Source: Geosiphon pyriformis (Eukaryota; Glomeromycota; Glomeromycetes; Archaeosporales; Geosiphonaceae). From it: a DNA stretch of 64,000 nt. The translations under genes were made by a program, and so were the position numbers. The notes below the pieces were generated by a model, which saw only the letters and a program-made list of their open reading frames with translations, did not search any database and had not been told where the DNA came from. Below are positions 48,740 to 60,912 of this stretch, piece after piece. How positions within the stretch are numbered: position 1 is the stretch's first letter; the number at the start of each line of letters is the position of its first letter. The DNA is taken from assembly GCA_016748015.1 (NCBI GenBank), contig JAAOMT010000302.1:399725-463724 (forward strand), in the 5' to 3' direction.

Positions 48740-50010
48740 AACCTAGGCGACAACAAGCATACTGAGTTGCCCCAGAAAGCCACCAATTTATTCAAGAAGA
48801 AGTTTAAAGAATGCTCAACAATAGGCTCATTCAACCATCAATGAGCCCATGGGCTTCACCAGTAGTACTTGTTAAAAAGAAAAACAGAAAAATCTGATTT
48901 TGTGTTGATTATTGACAACTGAACAATGTTACAATTGGAGATGCCTACCCCCTTTCCTGAATCAATGATATGTTAGATGCACTTGGAAAATCCAAATACT
49001 TTTCAACATTGGATTTAGAAAGTAGATACTGACAAGTTGCCATAAATCCCAAAGACTGTCCCAAAACAGCATTTATCATGCAAGGAGAAAACTACGAATT
49101 CAATATAATGCTCTTTGGATTATGTAATACACCAGCAACATTCCAAAGACTCATGAATGTTGTATATGCTAGACTTCTTTGGAAATCAGTAGTTGTCTAT
49201 CTTGATGACACTGACATTTATTCTCCATCTTTCGAACTTCATCTAATTCACCTATGAGAAGTTTTTTAACAATTACGAAAAGCAGGATTAAAATTAAACA
49301 TTGAAAAATGTCATTTTGGAAAAACAAGCTTGGCCTTTTTTGGTCACATAGTTAGTGAAGAAGAAGTCAAACCAGACCCAAGAAAAATCAGTACTGTTAA
49401 GAATTTCAAAGTTCCACAAAATACCACAGAACTAAGAGAATTTGTTGAATTAGCTTTTTATTATCAGAAATTTATCAAAAGATTTTTGGAAATAGCAAAA
49501 CCCCTCAACCAGCTCAACACTAAAAACACTGAATACAAATAGATGAAAGAACACCAAAACACCTTCAAAATACTTAAAGAAAAGCTCACCACAGCTCCAA
49601 TTCTTGCCTACTCAGACTTTAGCAACTGATTCTGATTAGCCACAGATGTCTCTTATACTGCCTTTGGTGCCATCTTATCACAGTTAAATGACAATGGCAA
49701 TAAACGAGTAATTGCTTATGCAAGTAGAACATTAAAACCAGCAGAGAAAAACTACCCAGCAACAGAATTAAAGACCGCAGCAGTAATATGGGCCTTATAC
49801 TACTTTGATCTTTATCTCAAACCTAAGGAATTCGATATTATTACTGATAATATTGGACTCAAATGGTTACAAAACAAAAACACAAAGTTGAATGCAAAAC
49901 AAACCAGATGGACAGGATTTTTAGCAAACTATTAATATATAGTACATTACAAACCAGGAAAACTCCACACCAATGTTGACTGTCTCTTCAGAATAAGACA
50001 AGATTAGAAA
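48740..50010 (+). pseudogene. Element A reverse transcriptase and RNase H
   Basis: RT motifs include SPWASPVVLVKKKNRKI, FCVDY, NIMLFGLCNTPATFQRLM and VVYLDDTDIYS, so the YxDD box is intact. RNase H follows (ATDVSYTAFGAILSQL, RTLKPAEKNYPATELK, FDIITDN). In-frame TGA codons sit where Arg (DY*QLNN, I*FC) or Trp (RY*QVAI) is expected, and TAG/TAA codons also occur. The YLDD box is better kept than in elements B and C. Confidence 0.87.
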
Positions 50011-50264
50011 ACACAAATTAACACTCAACTTAACCAACCTAACAACCAACAAACAATGAATTCAAAAGACTATAACAATCTTAAACAATATTTGAAAACA
50101 TTAATAATCTCAACAGATTGGTCTTCAGATGAAAACCATCGATTACAACAACAAGCCAGACAATATTTCCTACACAACAACATTATTTATCATTAAAATT
50201 TCAAAAATCCAGACAAATCACTCAGATTAATACAAAAACATGAAAAAGAGACTATATTATATAA

Positions 50265-51440
50265 CATGCACTCAGATCCTTCATCAGCACACTTTGGAAA
50301 AGACAGCACCACCCAAAGAACACTAGAATACTATTTTTGGTCCTGAATGAGAAAAGACATACATCAATATGTTAAATCTTGTGATAGTTGTCAAAGAAAA
50401 GAAGGAACATGCCTTACTGAATCTTTAAATCCAATCAAAGTTGGACAACTTTTTGACCAAGTTGGTATCAATTTAATTGGACCACTACCTATCATCATGC
50501 AAGAAAACTAATACATAGCAGTAGCAATAGATTAGCTTACCAAATGGCCTGAAGTCAGAGCTATTCAATGAGCAGATACAAAATCAGTAGCAAATTTTAT
50601 CTACAAAGACATTATTTGTAGACATAGATGTCCAATTGAACTTTTATCCGAGCAGGGAACACATTTTGTGAACAACCTGATACAAAAAATTTGTGAATAA
50701 TTTAATGTTAAAAGACCTTTATCTTCACCCTACCATCCACAGACAAATAAATTAGTGAAATTTTTCAACAGAACATTGTGTAAATCATTAGCCAAAGTCT
50801 CAACAGATTTTGAACAAGAATAAGATATCTTTATTCCATCAGTGTTACTAGCATATAGAACACTAAAACAAGATACAATGAAACACACACCATTTGATCT
50901 TACTTATAAAAGAACAGCAAAACTACCAATTGAATTCACAGTGAAAACATATCCAGTACAACCAATCACAGAAGGAAACTTACAAAAAACACTTCAGTGA
51001 AGAGCTTATACTCTTCTTAGTACTTTAAAAGAAAAAAGATGTATAGCAGCCACCCACATTGAAAATTCACAAGCCCAACAAAAAGAAAGACATGACAACA
51101 AACTGCCACTAGTTACAAACGAATTTAAAGTTGGAAATAAAGTTCTTTTACACCGAATTAAGGCTAAAAAACAATGGAGTAGAAAATTTGAACATAAATG
51201 GGATGGACCATTCTTTGTTCACGAAATCTTAGAAAATGGATCATACAAGTTAAGACTTAATGGGAAAATACTAGCAAAAGTTGCACATGGAGATTGATTG
51301 AAACATTATTACTCCAGAACACATCCTGAACCATTAATTCTACAAATTAGTACATATTCTTCTTTAGTTAATCCCAAAGATATTTCCCGAATCTTGAAAC
51401 CAATAGTTGTCATTGAACAACATCCCAACTTGAACACTTA
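50265..51440 (+). pseudogene. Element A integrase
   Basis: The N-terminal HHCC zinc region (MHSDPSSAHFGKDS ... CDSCQRKE) is followed by the catalytic core and a C-terminal domain (FKVGNKVLLHR, KWDGPFFVHEIL). Compared with element C, all three catalytic residues are altered: GINLIGP (Asp to Asn), LSEQGTHF (Asp to Glu) and LVKFFNRT (Glu to Lys). Several TGA/TAA/TAG codons interrupt it, so it is inactive. Confidence 0.85.
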
Positions 51441-51560
51441 ATCACTATAGGTTCTTTTATAAAAATTTGGAAACAATCCTACAAAAAATAACATAAAAAT
51501 CTACATACCCAAAAATAATTTTACTTAGAAAAACTGTTAGTTCTTAAAAATCAGTATAAT

Positions 51561-52246
51561 GACTATTCCACAAAACATTTAACAATTATCTCAGAAACTA
51601 ATGTTAACTTTAAAAACAATACCTGAATTATCTATAACTATTACAGGAAAACATATTAATTATACTTAAACAGAAATAGTCACAACTTTATCTCCAAAAT
51701 CACGAAAATATCACCCTTATAAAAAGAACACTAGAAGTTATTCTGGAATTCACCTACCAGAATTTTTGAAGCTTGCTTTGAGAGAAAATTTGTTGCTTCC
51801 ACCTATTGACATTCTACCAAATGCCACAATTTAACAAAAACTTTGACAGTGTCTTAATGAAGAAAACAGTGAATACCCTCCAATCTATAGATATTTTCAC
51901 ATTGGAAAAACACTGCATGAACAAAAACTGGAACTCACAACAGCCAACCTCACAAAAAAAGCCATTCAGAAACAATTCTACAACGAATTTAAGACAATGA
52001 CTGGACCGACAAACAGTTACTACAAACTTAAAGCAGCTCTTAGACTTTATGACCTATTTCACACCTGTGAAAATGTCCTACAAAACCCAATTTTACAACC
52101 ACTGAAGATCCAATACATTGGAAAGTTTACAGAACTGAAATTTCAATAATTTTCAGACCAAATTTCTTCAGTAATTTTGGATTACTATTTGAAATGTGCA
52201 GACAGTACTTGGATTTTGACGGAGCTCAGTCTTGAGGAGGAGATTA
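51561..52246 (+). pseudogene. Element A accessory ORF downstream of integrase
   Basis: An about 230-codon reading begins MTIPQNI, continues QLSQKLMLTLKTIPELSI, YSGIHLPEFLKLALRENL and AALRLYDLFHTCENVLQNP, and ends LSLEEE at the purine tract just before the LTR. The same protein is present in element C (61609-60913). No signal peptide or membrane segment is evident, so it does not look like an envelope protein. Function unknown. Interrupted by TAA/TGA codons. Confidence 0.7.
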
Positions 52247-53212
52247 TGTTATCAACCAAAACTTGAGATATTAATTAACATAATATTACTCTTATAATTT
52301 CTACCATTAAATTAGCATATATTATCATTCAAATTATCACTTATTATTTAATCAAATTATCGAATATTATCAATCAATTAATAACCCAATTTGTACTATA
52401 AAAATTAGGATGATTAAATTACACAATATTCCGAACAATTTAATATTCAAGAGTTCACCAAAATTTGTAGAAATTTGCCGAAATAATTGATAGTTCACCA
52501 AAATATTCAATAATTTATAGAAATAACTTATAAGTTCACTGAAATATACCTTTAGTTCGTTGAAATCATAGTAAAAAAAATAGTTCAAGTTTACAGATTA
52601 GTACTACAACAAGTTGTATAAAAAAAGAGCTTCTCTCTTCGAGAAAATATATTCTTACCTTTAGATATCTTAATTTGAATCAATTCAATACACAAAAACG
52701 AAATAAATATCAAATAATTCAAAAATCAACTTTTTAATTATTGCACCTGAAAATTCCCAAAACCCAACTAATATTTTGAAATTGATTAGCTACCAATTTC
52801 AATAAACTGTTAGTGATTCCAGGTTTGGATAGAAAACGTTCTCTTGACAGAATTCTATTTCTTTTACATTTTTTTTATTTTTCTTTTTTTTTCTTATTAC
52901 AATCATTAGGGTAGCTTACAGACAAGATTCCTGTAGAAGAGTTGACTTTCACAGCAAAGTAACTACACATTTTTAGTGAGCTTCCAGGCAAGCAATTCCT
53001 GGGAAAGAGTTGATGTTTACTACAATGTAACTACATAAAGTAATTGGCAAGGAATTGGCCATTCTACTCATAAGCCCAGCAGTTCAAATTATAGGAAATA
53101 ATTTGAAGATAAATTCAGTTATTGGAGGTTCAACCACATCCAGAAAACGTGAATTTACAGTAAACAGACATCAACAACCATTAAGAAAAGAGACCAAAAA
53201 CCTTTGATAACA
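52247..53212 (+). repeat. 3' LTR of element A
   Basis: Starts TGTTATC, ends GATAACA, 966 bases. It aligns end to end with the 5' LTR. Substitutions seen are transitions. TATAAAAA lies at 52617-52624. Confidence 0.93.
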
Positions 53213-53249
53213 GTGGACACCAATTCCCTTAAATGTAACCAGTAATACC

Positions 53250-54110
53250 TTACCCATTAACTGGATCATAGCTTACTGGGATATCACTAAATTGGAAAAA
53301 TTTTCTGGTAAAGAAGATAATGCATATTCTTGGATTGTGGATGCTGAGAAAGCAATTACTGCTAATGGTTGGAATGACAACTGCATAATTCAGGCACTGC
53401 CATTTTTTCTGACCGGAACCACCAATTTGTGGTACCAAAGCCTTGCAAAGAAGCCTACCTTCTTTACAGAGTTTAAACTTACATTTCTGCAATACTTCTG
53501 TGACCCTAATACACTCATCCGATTGCAAAATTAATTTAGTATAATAAAACAAAATGACCATGAAGCAATAACTACTTATTTCGAAAGATTCAATTAGGTC
53601 TTTCGACAAATTCTAGCCATCAAGCAGAATTATTATACCACTGCACAAGTTCTCAATCAATTCATCAAAGGACTAAGGAGCAGCCTCCTAAGATCCATAT
53701 GACCTTGCCATCCAGCAAACCTACAAGAAGCAGTCATTCTTGCTCGTGATTTTGAGTCGGCTGAGCAAGAAGCAAATTATACTCAAGCCATTAATTTAGC
53801 CATCAATAGAACCTCTAATGTTGATGCAAAGATAACCCAATTAAGTGAAAAATTAACTCAGAAAATTGAGGGATTCTTAGCTGGAAGCACAGGAACTTAT
53901 CAACCACCACAACGGAGAGAAAATAACAACAACAGCAGATACCCACAGCAACAGAACCGTCAGCAATAGCAACAACCTTGGAGATCCAATCCCCACAACT
54001 GTTACTACTGCCAGAAATCTGGATACATTGTCTGTGATTGCAGAAAGAAGATAATAGACCAAAATCAAAGGAACCAAAAACAGCAACTCAGATATCAGTA
54101 AAGCATGGTA
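53250..54110 (+). pseudogene. Element B gag core and zinc knuckle (resumes after element A)
   Basis: FSGKEDNAYSWIVDAEKAI, FFLTGTTNLWYQSLA and FKLTFLQYFCDP match the gag core of element A. Interruptions are TAA, TAG and TGA. The knuckle near 54001-54042 reads CYYCQKSGYIVCDC: the zinc-binding His is Tyr, a single C-to-T change. Confidence 0.82.
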
Positions 54111-54529
54111 CCCTAATATTCCATACCTCAGAATCAACTGCCCCAATATGCACAACAAGTCTTGTACACTCAACCACCACCCCAGAATTATTATCAACCA
54201 CTACCAATAACACAAGCAATTCCTTACTATCAAACTTCCCCTTACAGCTCATCCAAACTTCAAGCCATAGACTATAATCAGAGATGGAAGAATCCCAATA
54301 ACAATCAGGTACAAACCAACAGTAGACTGTCTCAATCAATTTTTCGTGGTCCTGCCCAATCTTGACCAACACCAACTGGATACCCAAATCAAGCTTCCTA
54401 TCTTGGTCTTATGGAAGACCAGAGTTTTGACAAATCTACACCTGTGGAAAAGGGAGATGTAAAATAAATCTCCCAACCTTCCAAACAAACAAAAAGCAAT
54501 ATCTCACCAGCCACTATTACCAAAGACAC

Positions 54530-54960
54530 CATCCTAGCTGCCATATTTCCTTTCGACATTGATAATTTGAACACTTATAGCCTTTTTAGTGAAGTAGTCA
54601 TCAATCAGAATAAACCAATAATGGCCCTATACACCAATGCCAAAGTCGGAGGAATAGATATTAAATTAATTCTGAATAGTAGATCAGCCGGTAGCATAAT
54701 TACAAAGCAGTTCATGGACCAACTAGGTCACTGAGTAGACTGTACTGCTACTGTCTGAATTATCACAGTGGATGAAAACACAAAAACCCCAATAGGAGAA
54801 ATTGACAACTTCCCCTTCAAAATTAATAGAATTCAGATTCCTACCAAAGTACTTGTTATGGAAACTACTCAATATCAAGCTTTAGTGGGAAACAATTGGT
54901 TGTCAAAAGCCAATGCTACTCTCGACTAGAACACCTAAAAACTTCAACTTATGTTCAACG
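54530..54960 (+). pseudogene. Element B aspartic protease domain, active site mutated
   Basis: The sequence ILAAIFPFDIDNLN leads to LILNSRSAGSIITKQFMDQL. The active-site D-S-G has become N-S-R, both explicable as G-to-A changes. The downstream region IGEIDNFPFKIN and TTQYQALVGNNWLSKAN aligns with element A, where Trp is replaced by a stop. Confidence 0.78.
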
Positions 54961-55179
54961 GACAGCATGCCCAAGTCCCAGCTATGTGCGGACACTTTAA
55001 AACCCAACATACCAAGGAACTCCTTATTAAATTCGAAAACACATCACTGCCACCAATCATTGAGACCTATCAGGTTTCATGGGCAGATGATTATCGAACT
55101 GAACTACTCCCACCACCAACCTGGGAAAAAAAAGGAAAAGGCAGAGCTGAAAAAGAGCCCCAATTGTCATTGATAGGAT

Positions 55180-55860
55180 ACGTAACTTTGGACCAAAGAA
55201 ATCTATTTTACCAACCTCCAAGACTAATATGTGTTGATTGTGGAAAGAAGCTATCCACTATGGGCACATGTATCAGAGACAATGAAGAATGGCCCACCAC
55301 TACCAAATACTACTGCAGACTTTGTTTACTGAAAAGATTTGGATGACCAAAATGACAAGGCAAGTGAGACAACATGCTATGCCTCACATGTGGCAAGATC
55401 TTGTCTGATGAAAGACTTTGGAATGATGTGCCTGGTAGAGGAGAAACATGCAATGAGGCTTGTTAATACATCATATTAATCAATAATTGGATACGAAAGG
55501 GAACCTCCATTGAGAATGCTTGGAAATGAGCACTCAACAGGTTGGATGGTTATCCACATGATAACCACAAAATCTGGAGAATGGCAAGCACCAAAGCCAA
55601 AGATGCCACACCCAAAGAGATATGAGAAATCAAGAATAATCTCTGAATGCCCAAATATAATAGACCTGACTACTCTGTGGATGATTTTTTATGGATGATC
55701 CAGATGCATTTCAGAACTGATATCAAGAATTGGCCCCAACTTGAGAAGAACAAGAGCAAAGATTAGCCAATTTGAATACCAAACTGTGCGATTACTGTTT
55801 GATCCCCTGTCACTTCCAGTACTGCGACAAATGTGATCTCATGTTTAATCCACCTCCAAG
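55180..55860 (+). pseudogene. Element B Cys-rich module
   Basis: Conserved with element A: CVDCGKKLS, YYCRLCLLK, LCLTCGKIL, ETCNEAC, and after a spacer LCDYCLIPC with QYCDKCDLMF (55782-55835). Between, TGA stops replace likely Trp/Arg. Spacing of the cysteines matches element A closely. Confidence 0.7.
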
Positions 55861-56039
55861 AATACTGTTTCCAATCACCAAACTACCTGAGCCTGAAGAA
55901 GAAGAGATATTGATCACCAAGGACATGTCATTTCAAGATCCAACTGAGGATACTGAAACAGAACAGTATCTCACGTATCCCAACCTATCCAAAGAACTAG
56001 AGCTAAAATGGTACAGTAACAATGAGAAAGGAATCTGCC

Positions 56040-56450
56040 CCAAAAGAACGCATAACACTGATGCTGGTTTCGACCTATAATATCCTGGACAATCACCCAT
56101 CATTATAACTCCACATTCCCTTGTAAAAATAGATCTTAAGATAGTGGTAGAAATTCTTATTAGTACAATGGTACAAGTTGCCTCTTGATCTAGTCTAGCC
56201 AAGAAAAAAATTGACATAAAAAGAGGAATCATCGATGCTGGTTACATGGGGAACATCATCATGATGCTACAGAACAATTTGAACAGACCCTACAAAATAG
56301 AATCACAAGAAAAGATTGCTCAAGCTATCTTCCTACCCCTAATCAAAATACCCCAATTGATCCCAGTAACAACCCGAGAAGAATTAGGCCTCACTGCCTG
56401 AGGAATCAACAGGTTTGGATCAAGTGGAAAAGGAAATGTACCAGTTAATT
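56040..56450 (+). pseudogene. Element B dUTPase domain
   Basis: Motifs seen: HNTDAGFDL (1), VAS then a TGA and SSLAKKK (2), RGIIDAGYMGNI (3), QEKIAQAI (4) and INRFGSSGKG (5). The TGA in motif 2 is where Arg is expected (GRSS/SRSS), so CGA to TGA is likely. This confirms that the domain is a family trait, not a chance feature of element A. Confidence 0.83.
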
Positions 56451-56979
56451 TCACAGAAGAAGACAGTGACCAGGTAGAATTTATCTACACTAACACCATC
56501 ATCTCTATTCCCTTATACTGACAATACATCCTCAAGGTGAATTGAAAGATCCAAGATCAAGCCCTGTTATTTGAAACCAGTCCCAAAATCTGTTTCTTAA
56601 CTAATGTTGCTAATCTATACCTACTGGCCAAAACCCATAAACACTTCAAAATCCCCATCCACAACCCAACAGAAGATGTCATTGAAATCTCCAAAAGAAC
56701 CCTTATTGGTTCCATATCTGCAGATATTCAAAATCTTGAAAAACTCCAGTCCATTTCAGACTTTGCACAATTATTCTTATTCTGCGACATTACCTTACAA
56801 GTATAGAATTTGCCAAAAAAAAGTTACTTGTTTACACCAAAAGAGATCAATAAATTGAATTTAGGAAACTTAAGTACCCTGTAACAAATGCAACTCAAAG
56901 TCCTTCTGAATTAGCATGCCAATGTTTTTGCCAGTGAAAATGAATTTGAACACACTGACATCGTAAAGCATCAGATTGA

Positions 56980-58250
56980 TATGGGAGACACTTAACTGAT
57001 TAAACAACAAGCTTACCGCATATCCCTATCTGGTAATAACCTAATTAAGCAAAAAGTGCAACAGATGCTTAATAACGGCCTAATCAAAGAATTGTTAAGC
57101 CTTTGGTCTTCTCCAGTAGTCCTGGTTACCAAGAAAAATGGAAAGATACAATTCTGCATGGATTACCAAAAATTAAATAGCATTACACAAGGAGATAGTT
57201 ATCCCACTCCCCTTATTCAAGAAATTCTGGACAATCTAGAAAAAAAGAAATGGTTCTTATTATTAGATCTAGCAAGTAGTTATTGGCAAGTTGAAATAAA
57301 CCCCAAAGACAAAAGAAAAACAGTGTTTATCACTTGAGATGGAAACTTCAAGTTTAACATAATGCCTTTTGGACTTTGTAATGCTCCTGCCACATTTCAA
57401 CACCTGATGGATGTAGTATACAAAGGAATCCTTTGGAAATCAGTAGTAGTCTACTTAGATAACACAAATGTGTTCTCCGAAACATTTGATGATCATTTGC
57501 TCCATCTGCAACAAGTCTTTGAATGCCTTTGTAGTGCCAGATTGAAACTCAATTCCGAGAAGTACTTCTTTGGAAAAACTGAGTTAAAGTTCTTAGGACA
57601 TATAATTGGCAAAAATGGAGTTAAACCTGATTCAAATAAAGTACAAAAAGTCAAGAATTTTCTAGCCCCAATCAACCTTAGAGAATTACAAGGATTTTTA
57701 GGATTGGCAGGATATTATTGTCAATTTGTCAAAGATTTCTCGAATATTGCAAAACCACTCCATCAATTGTTGTCCAAATATGTATCATACTTATAAAAGG
57801 AAGATCAACAAAAAGCATTCGACTATTTCAAGCAGCAATTGATTACATCCTCAATCCTGATCTATTCAGATTTTACTAAATGGTTCATTGTCACTACGGA
57901 TGCCTTGAAAAATGCTTTAGAAGCAGTATTATTCCAGATAGAACCAGACAATAGAAAACATCCAGTTGTCTATGCCAGTTGCAGCACAAGCCCAGCGAAA
58001 AAAAATTACAGCACAACAGATTTGGAATGCCTTGCCATTTATTGGGTCATACAGACTTGGAAACATTACCTTAGTCAACCATTTGACCTATAAACCAATC
58101 ACAAAGGACTTATTTGGTTACTCAATAATCCATAATTAGAAGAAAAATATGTGAGATGGAGTACTTATCTGTAACAATTCCCACTCAAAGTCCATTACAA
58201 GAAAGGATTCAAGAACACCAATGTTAACAGTTTGTTGAGGATACCACAAA
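56980..58250 (+). pseudogene. Element B reverse transcriptase and RNase H
   Basis: The frame 57056-57337 holds SPVVLVTKKNGKIQFCMDY and LDLASSYWQVEINPKD. After TGA, 57362-57796 holds MPFGLCNAPATFQHLM and VVYLDNTNVFSE: the YxDD box is YLDN, so the second catalytic Asp is lost (G to A). RNase H follows (TDALKNALEAVLFQ; KKNYSTTDLECLAIYW). Confidence 0.86.
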
Positions 58251-58469
58251 CCTAATCCCAGACCCATGGACACACTCACTTATTAACAACTACATTAGTA
58301 TCTATCAACACTACATTTCAAGGAGATATTATCTTAACAGGAACAAAGTATCATAAGAAAACAAGCCCAAAATTATTTTATTCAAGACAATCAACTATAT
58401 TGACGAGAATGCTAAAACCACCCCACTCCACAATGACTAATCAAGAACAGTGAAAGAGAAACTATACTA

Positions 58470-59820
58470 TATAGTATGTACTCAGATCTGATGTCAGGAC
58501 ACTTTAACAAAGATGCTATCCTCAAAAAAACACTAAATTTATACTATTGGCCAACAATATACAAAGACATTTTTGAATACATGCTCAATTATAACACATG
58601 CCAGTAAAAAGGAGGAGCAAGATCAACAGAACCACTTCAATCTATTCCAGTTGAAAATCTATTTGATAGAATTGGGATCGATTTGGTTGGTCTTCTCTCA
58701 ATTATATCTAAAGGAAATTGGTATATCACTGTAGCCATTGATTATCTTACAAAATGGCCAAAAGCCAAAGCAATTCAAGTAGCCGATGCCAAAACAGTAG
58801 CTAAGTTCGTACATTAAGACCTAATTTGCTGACATAGATGTCCAAAAGAATTGTTATCCAATCAAGGAACACATTTTGTTAATAATACATTAACAAAATT
58901 AAGCCAATGGTTTGGTATAAAACATCCTTTATCATTACCATACCACCCACAAACTAATAGACTGGTAAAACAGTTTAACTGAATACTGTGTAAAGCACTA
59001 GCAAAAATAAGTCAAGAAAACAAACAAGAATGGGACCTATTCATACCTTTAGTACTCTTTGCATACTGAACATTAAAGCAAAATATAACACACTTCACAC
59101 CATTCGAACTAGTCTATGGAAAAAAAGCTATGTTATCTATTAAATGAGAAATATTGTTCTACCCAACAGAAAAAATTACTGAAGAGAATTTTAAAGCTAC
59201 TTTGTACCACAGAACATACTAGCTAATAGAAATATTAAAAAACAATCAAAGAACAGCAGCTGATAATATTAGTAATGCTCAAAAACAACAAAAGAAAAGA
59301 CATAACAATTGCCTATCTGAACAACCAATGGAATTCAAGATTGGAGACCAGGTACTGTTACATTGTACAAAAGCTAAGAAACAGTGAAGTAGAAAGTTTG
59401 ACCCAAAGTGGGATGGTCCATTCCACATATACAAAGCTTTAGGAAATGGAGCTTACAAACTACGATTGAAAGACAAAATTTTAAAGAAAGTAATGCATGG
59501 AAATTAGTTAAAAATTTAACATGCAAAACAGGAATTATTGTCATCAGTACCTCAACTAGGAACACAAATTTCATTAATCAGACCAGAAGATATACCACAA
59601 GATCTGGAACCAATCATTATCATTGAAACATAGACAACATGCAGCAAATTAAATTGGGGAATTTAAATATATATAGCATCTGAAAAACAGCAAAAAATGA
59701 TAGAAATTTCAACATGGATCTTTCAGATCAAATTTTAAAATTATCTAAACAATTATTTGAAACAATTCAAAAATTGACATCTCAAATAGAAATAACAATT
59801 AATAAAAAAAAGATATAGTA
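58470..59820 (+). pseudogene. Element B integrase and short downstream reading
   Basis: Integrase signatures: MYSDLMSGHFNKDA, IGIDLVGLLS, LLSNQGTHFVNN (second catalytic Asp to Asn), HPQTNRLVKQFN (Glu to Lys), and the C-terminal FKIGDQVLLHCTK and KWDGPFHIYKAL. Stops are frequent. A short reading MDLSDQILKLSKQLFETI (59714-59817) resembles only the start of the accessory ORF of A and C. Confidence 0.82.
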
Positions 59821-59830
59821 CAAAAATAAG

Positions 59831-59882
59831 AGCAGGAGAGGGGAGAACAAGAGTTCAATTAGAACTAAACGTTCCCTCTCCT
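59831..59882 (+). other. Purine tract and inverted repeat near the 3' end of element B
   Basis: AGCAGGAGAGGGGAGAACAAGA is a purine-rich run with one pyrimidine, suitable as a polypurine tract. AGGAGAGGG pairs with CCCTCTCCT at 59874-59882. No LTR of B follows; element C's LTR begins at 59931. Confidence 0.4.
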
Positions 59883-59930
59883 AACCACCACCCAAAAAGC
59901 AATGTTGGAGGAAAAATTGCCTTTGGGCGG

Positions 59931-60912
59931 TGTTACCAAAGGTTTTTGGTCTCTTTTCTTAAATGTTGTCGATACTTGTTTGCTGTGAATTCACGTTTTC
60001 TGGATGTGGTTGAACCTCCAGTAACTGAATTTATCTTCAAATTATCTCCTATAATTTGAATTACTGGGCTTATAAGTGGAATGGCCAATTCCATGCCAGT
60101 TACTTTATGTAGTTATATTGTAGTAAACGTTAACTCTTTCCCAGGAATTGCTTGTCTGGAAGCTCACTAAAATGTATAGTTACTTTGCTGTAAAAGTCAA
60201 CTCTTCTACAGAAATTTTGTCTGTAGGCTACTCTAATGATTATAGTAAGAAAATAAAAGAAAAAAAAATAAAAAGATGTAAAAGAAATAAAATTCTGTCA
60301 AGAAAAACGTTTTCAATCCAGGTCTGGAGTTACTAACAGATTATTGAAATTGGTAGCTAATCAATTTCAAAACTTTAGTTGGGTTTTGAGGATTTTCTAA
60401 ATGCAATAATTAAAGAATTTGGTTTTTCAAATTATTTGATATTTATTTCTTTTTGTGTATATAGGAATGGTTCTAAGTAATAAATCTAAAGTAAGATACA
60501 TTTTCTCGAAGAGAAAAGCTCTTCTTTTTATACAACTTGTTGTAACACTATTCTATGAACTTGAACTTTGCTATTTTCTACAATTTTGCTGAACTAAAGA
60601 TACATTTCGGTGAACTACAAGTTATTTCTGCGAACTATTAGATATTTCGGTGAACTATCAATTATTTTGGCAAATTTTTATAAATTTTGGCAAACTTTTG
60701 AATGTTACATAGTTCGGGGTATTGCATGATTGATCATCGCAATTAGGTTACATTTGTGTTGTGTACAATTTGGGTTATTAATTAAATGATAATTTCGGAC
60801 ATTTTTGCTAATGTAATAAGTGATAATTTGAAATGATAATATATGCTAATTAATGATAGGAATTATAATATAGTTTCATGCTCAATAATATCTCTAATTT
60901 TGTCTGGTAACA
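59931..60912 (-). repeat. 3' LTR of element C
   Basis: On the plus strand it starts TGTTACC and ends GGTAACA, 982 bases, the reverse complement of LTR A. CCTCCTCCTC at 60917-60926 is the complement of its purine tract. It contains repeated ATTTCGGTGAACTA units (about 60590-60700), the most complete version of the array seen in LTR A. Confidence 0.92.

Larger units (their letters stand above)
43416..53212 (+). mobile_element. Ty3/gypsy-type element A with both LTRs, nested in gag of element B
   Basis: Two LTRs (43416-44380 and 52247-53212) in the same orientation bracket about 7.9 kb. In order this holds gag, protease, Cys-rich module, dUTPase, RT, RNase H, integrase and an accessory ORF. Integrase lies after RT/RNase H, which is the Ty3 order. 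A purine tract (GAGGAGGAGA, 52235-52244) precedes the 3' LTR. Flanks GTAG (43412-43415) and GTGG (53213-53216) fit a 4-base target duplication with one change. All long frames carry stops, mostly TGA. Confidence 0.92.
41534..59930 (+). mobile_element. Ty3/gypsy-type element B, interrupted by element A, 3' LTR not seen
   Basis: The 5' LTR is 41534-42601. The 5' internal part runs to 43415, element A sits at 43416-53212, and B resumes at 53213 through gag, protease, Cys-rich module, dUTPase, RT, RNase H and integrase to about 59930. At 59931 an LTR of the other family begins in opposite orientation, and the 3' LTR of B is not found. Many in-frame TGA/TAG codons and damaged catalytic residues show it is dead. 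Confidence 0.85.

Noticed and set aside
48890-50830. Alternative genetic code or suppression with TGA read as Trp or Arg in element A
   Set aside because: TGA replaces both Arg and Trp, TAG and TAA also occur, and the host genes in this window use TGG/CGA and end at ordinary stops. Mutation explains the pattern.
59903-59930. Start of the 3' LTR of element B at TGTTGGAGG
   Set aside because: It does not match the start of the 5' LTR of B (TGTTACCCGAG), so it is more likely internal sequence just before the insertion of C.
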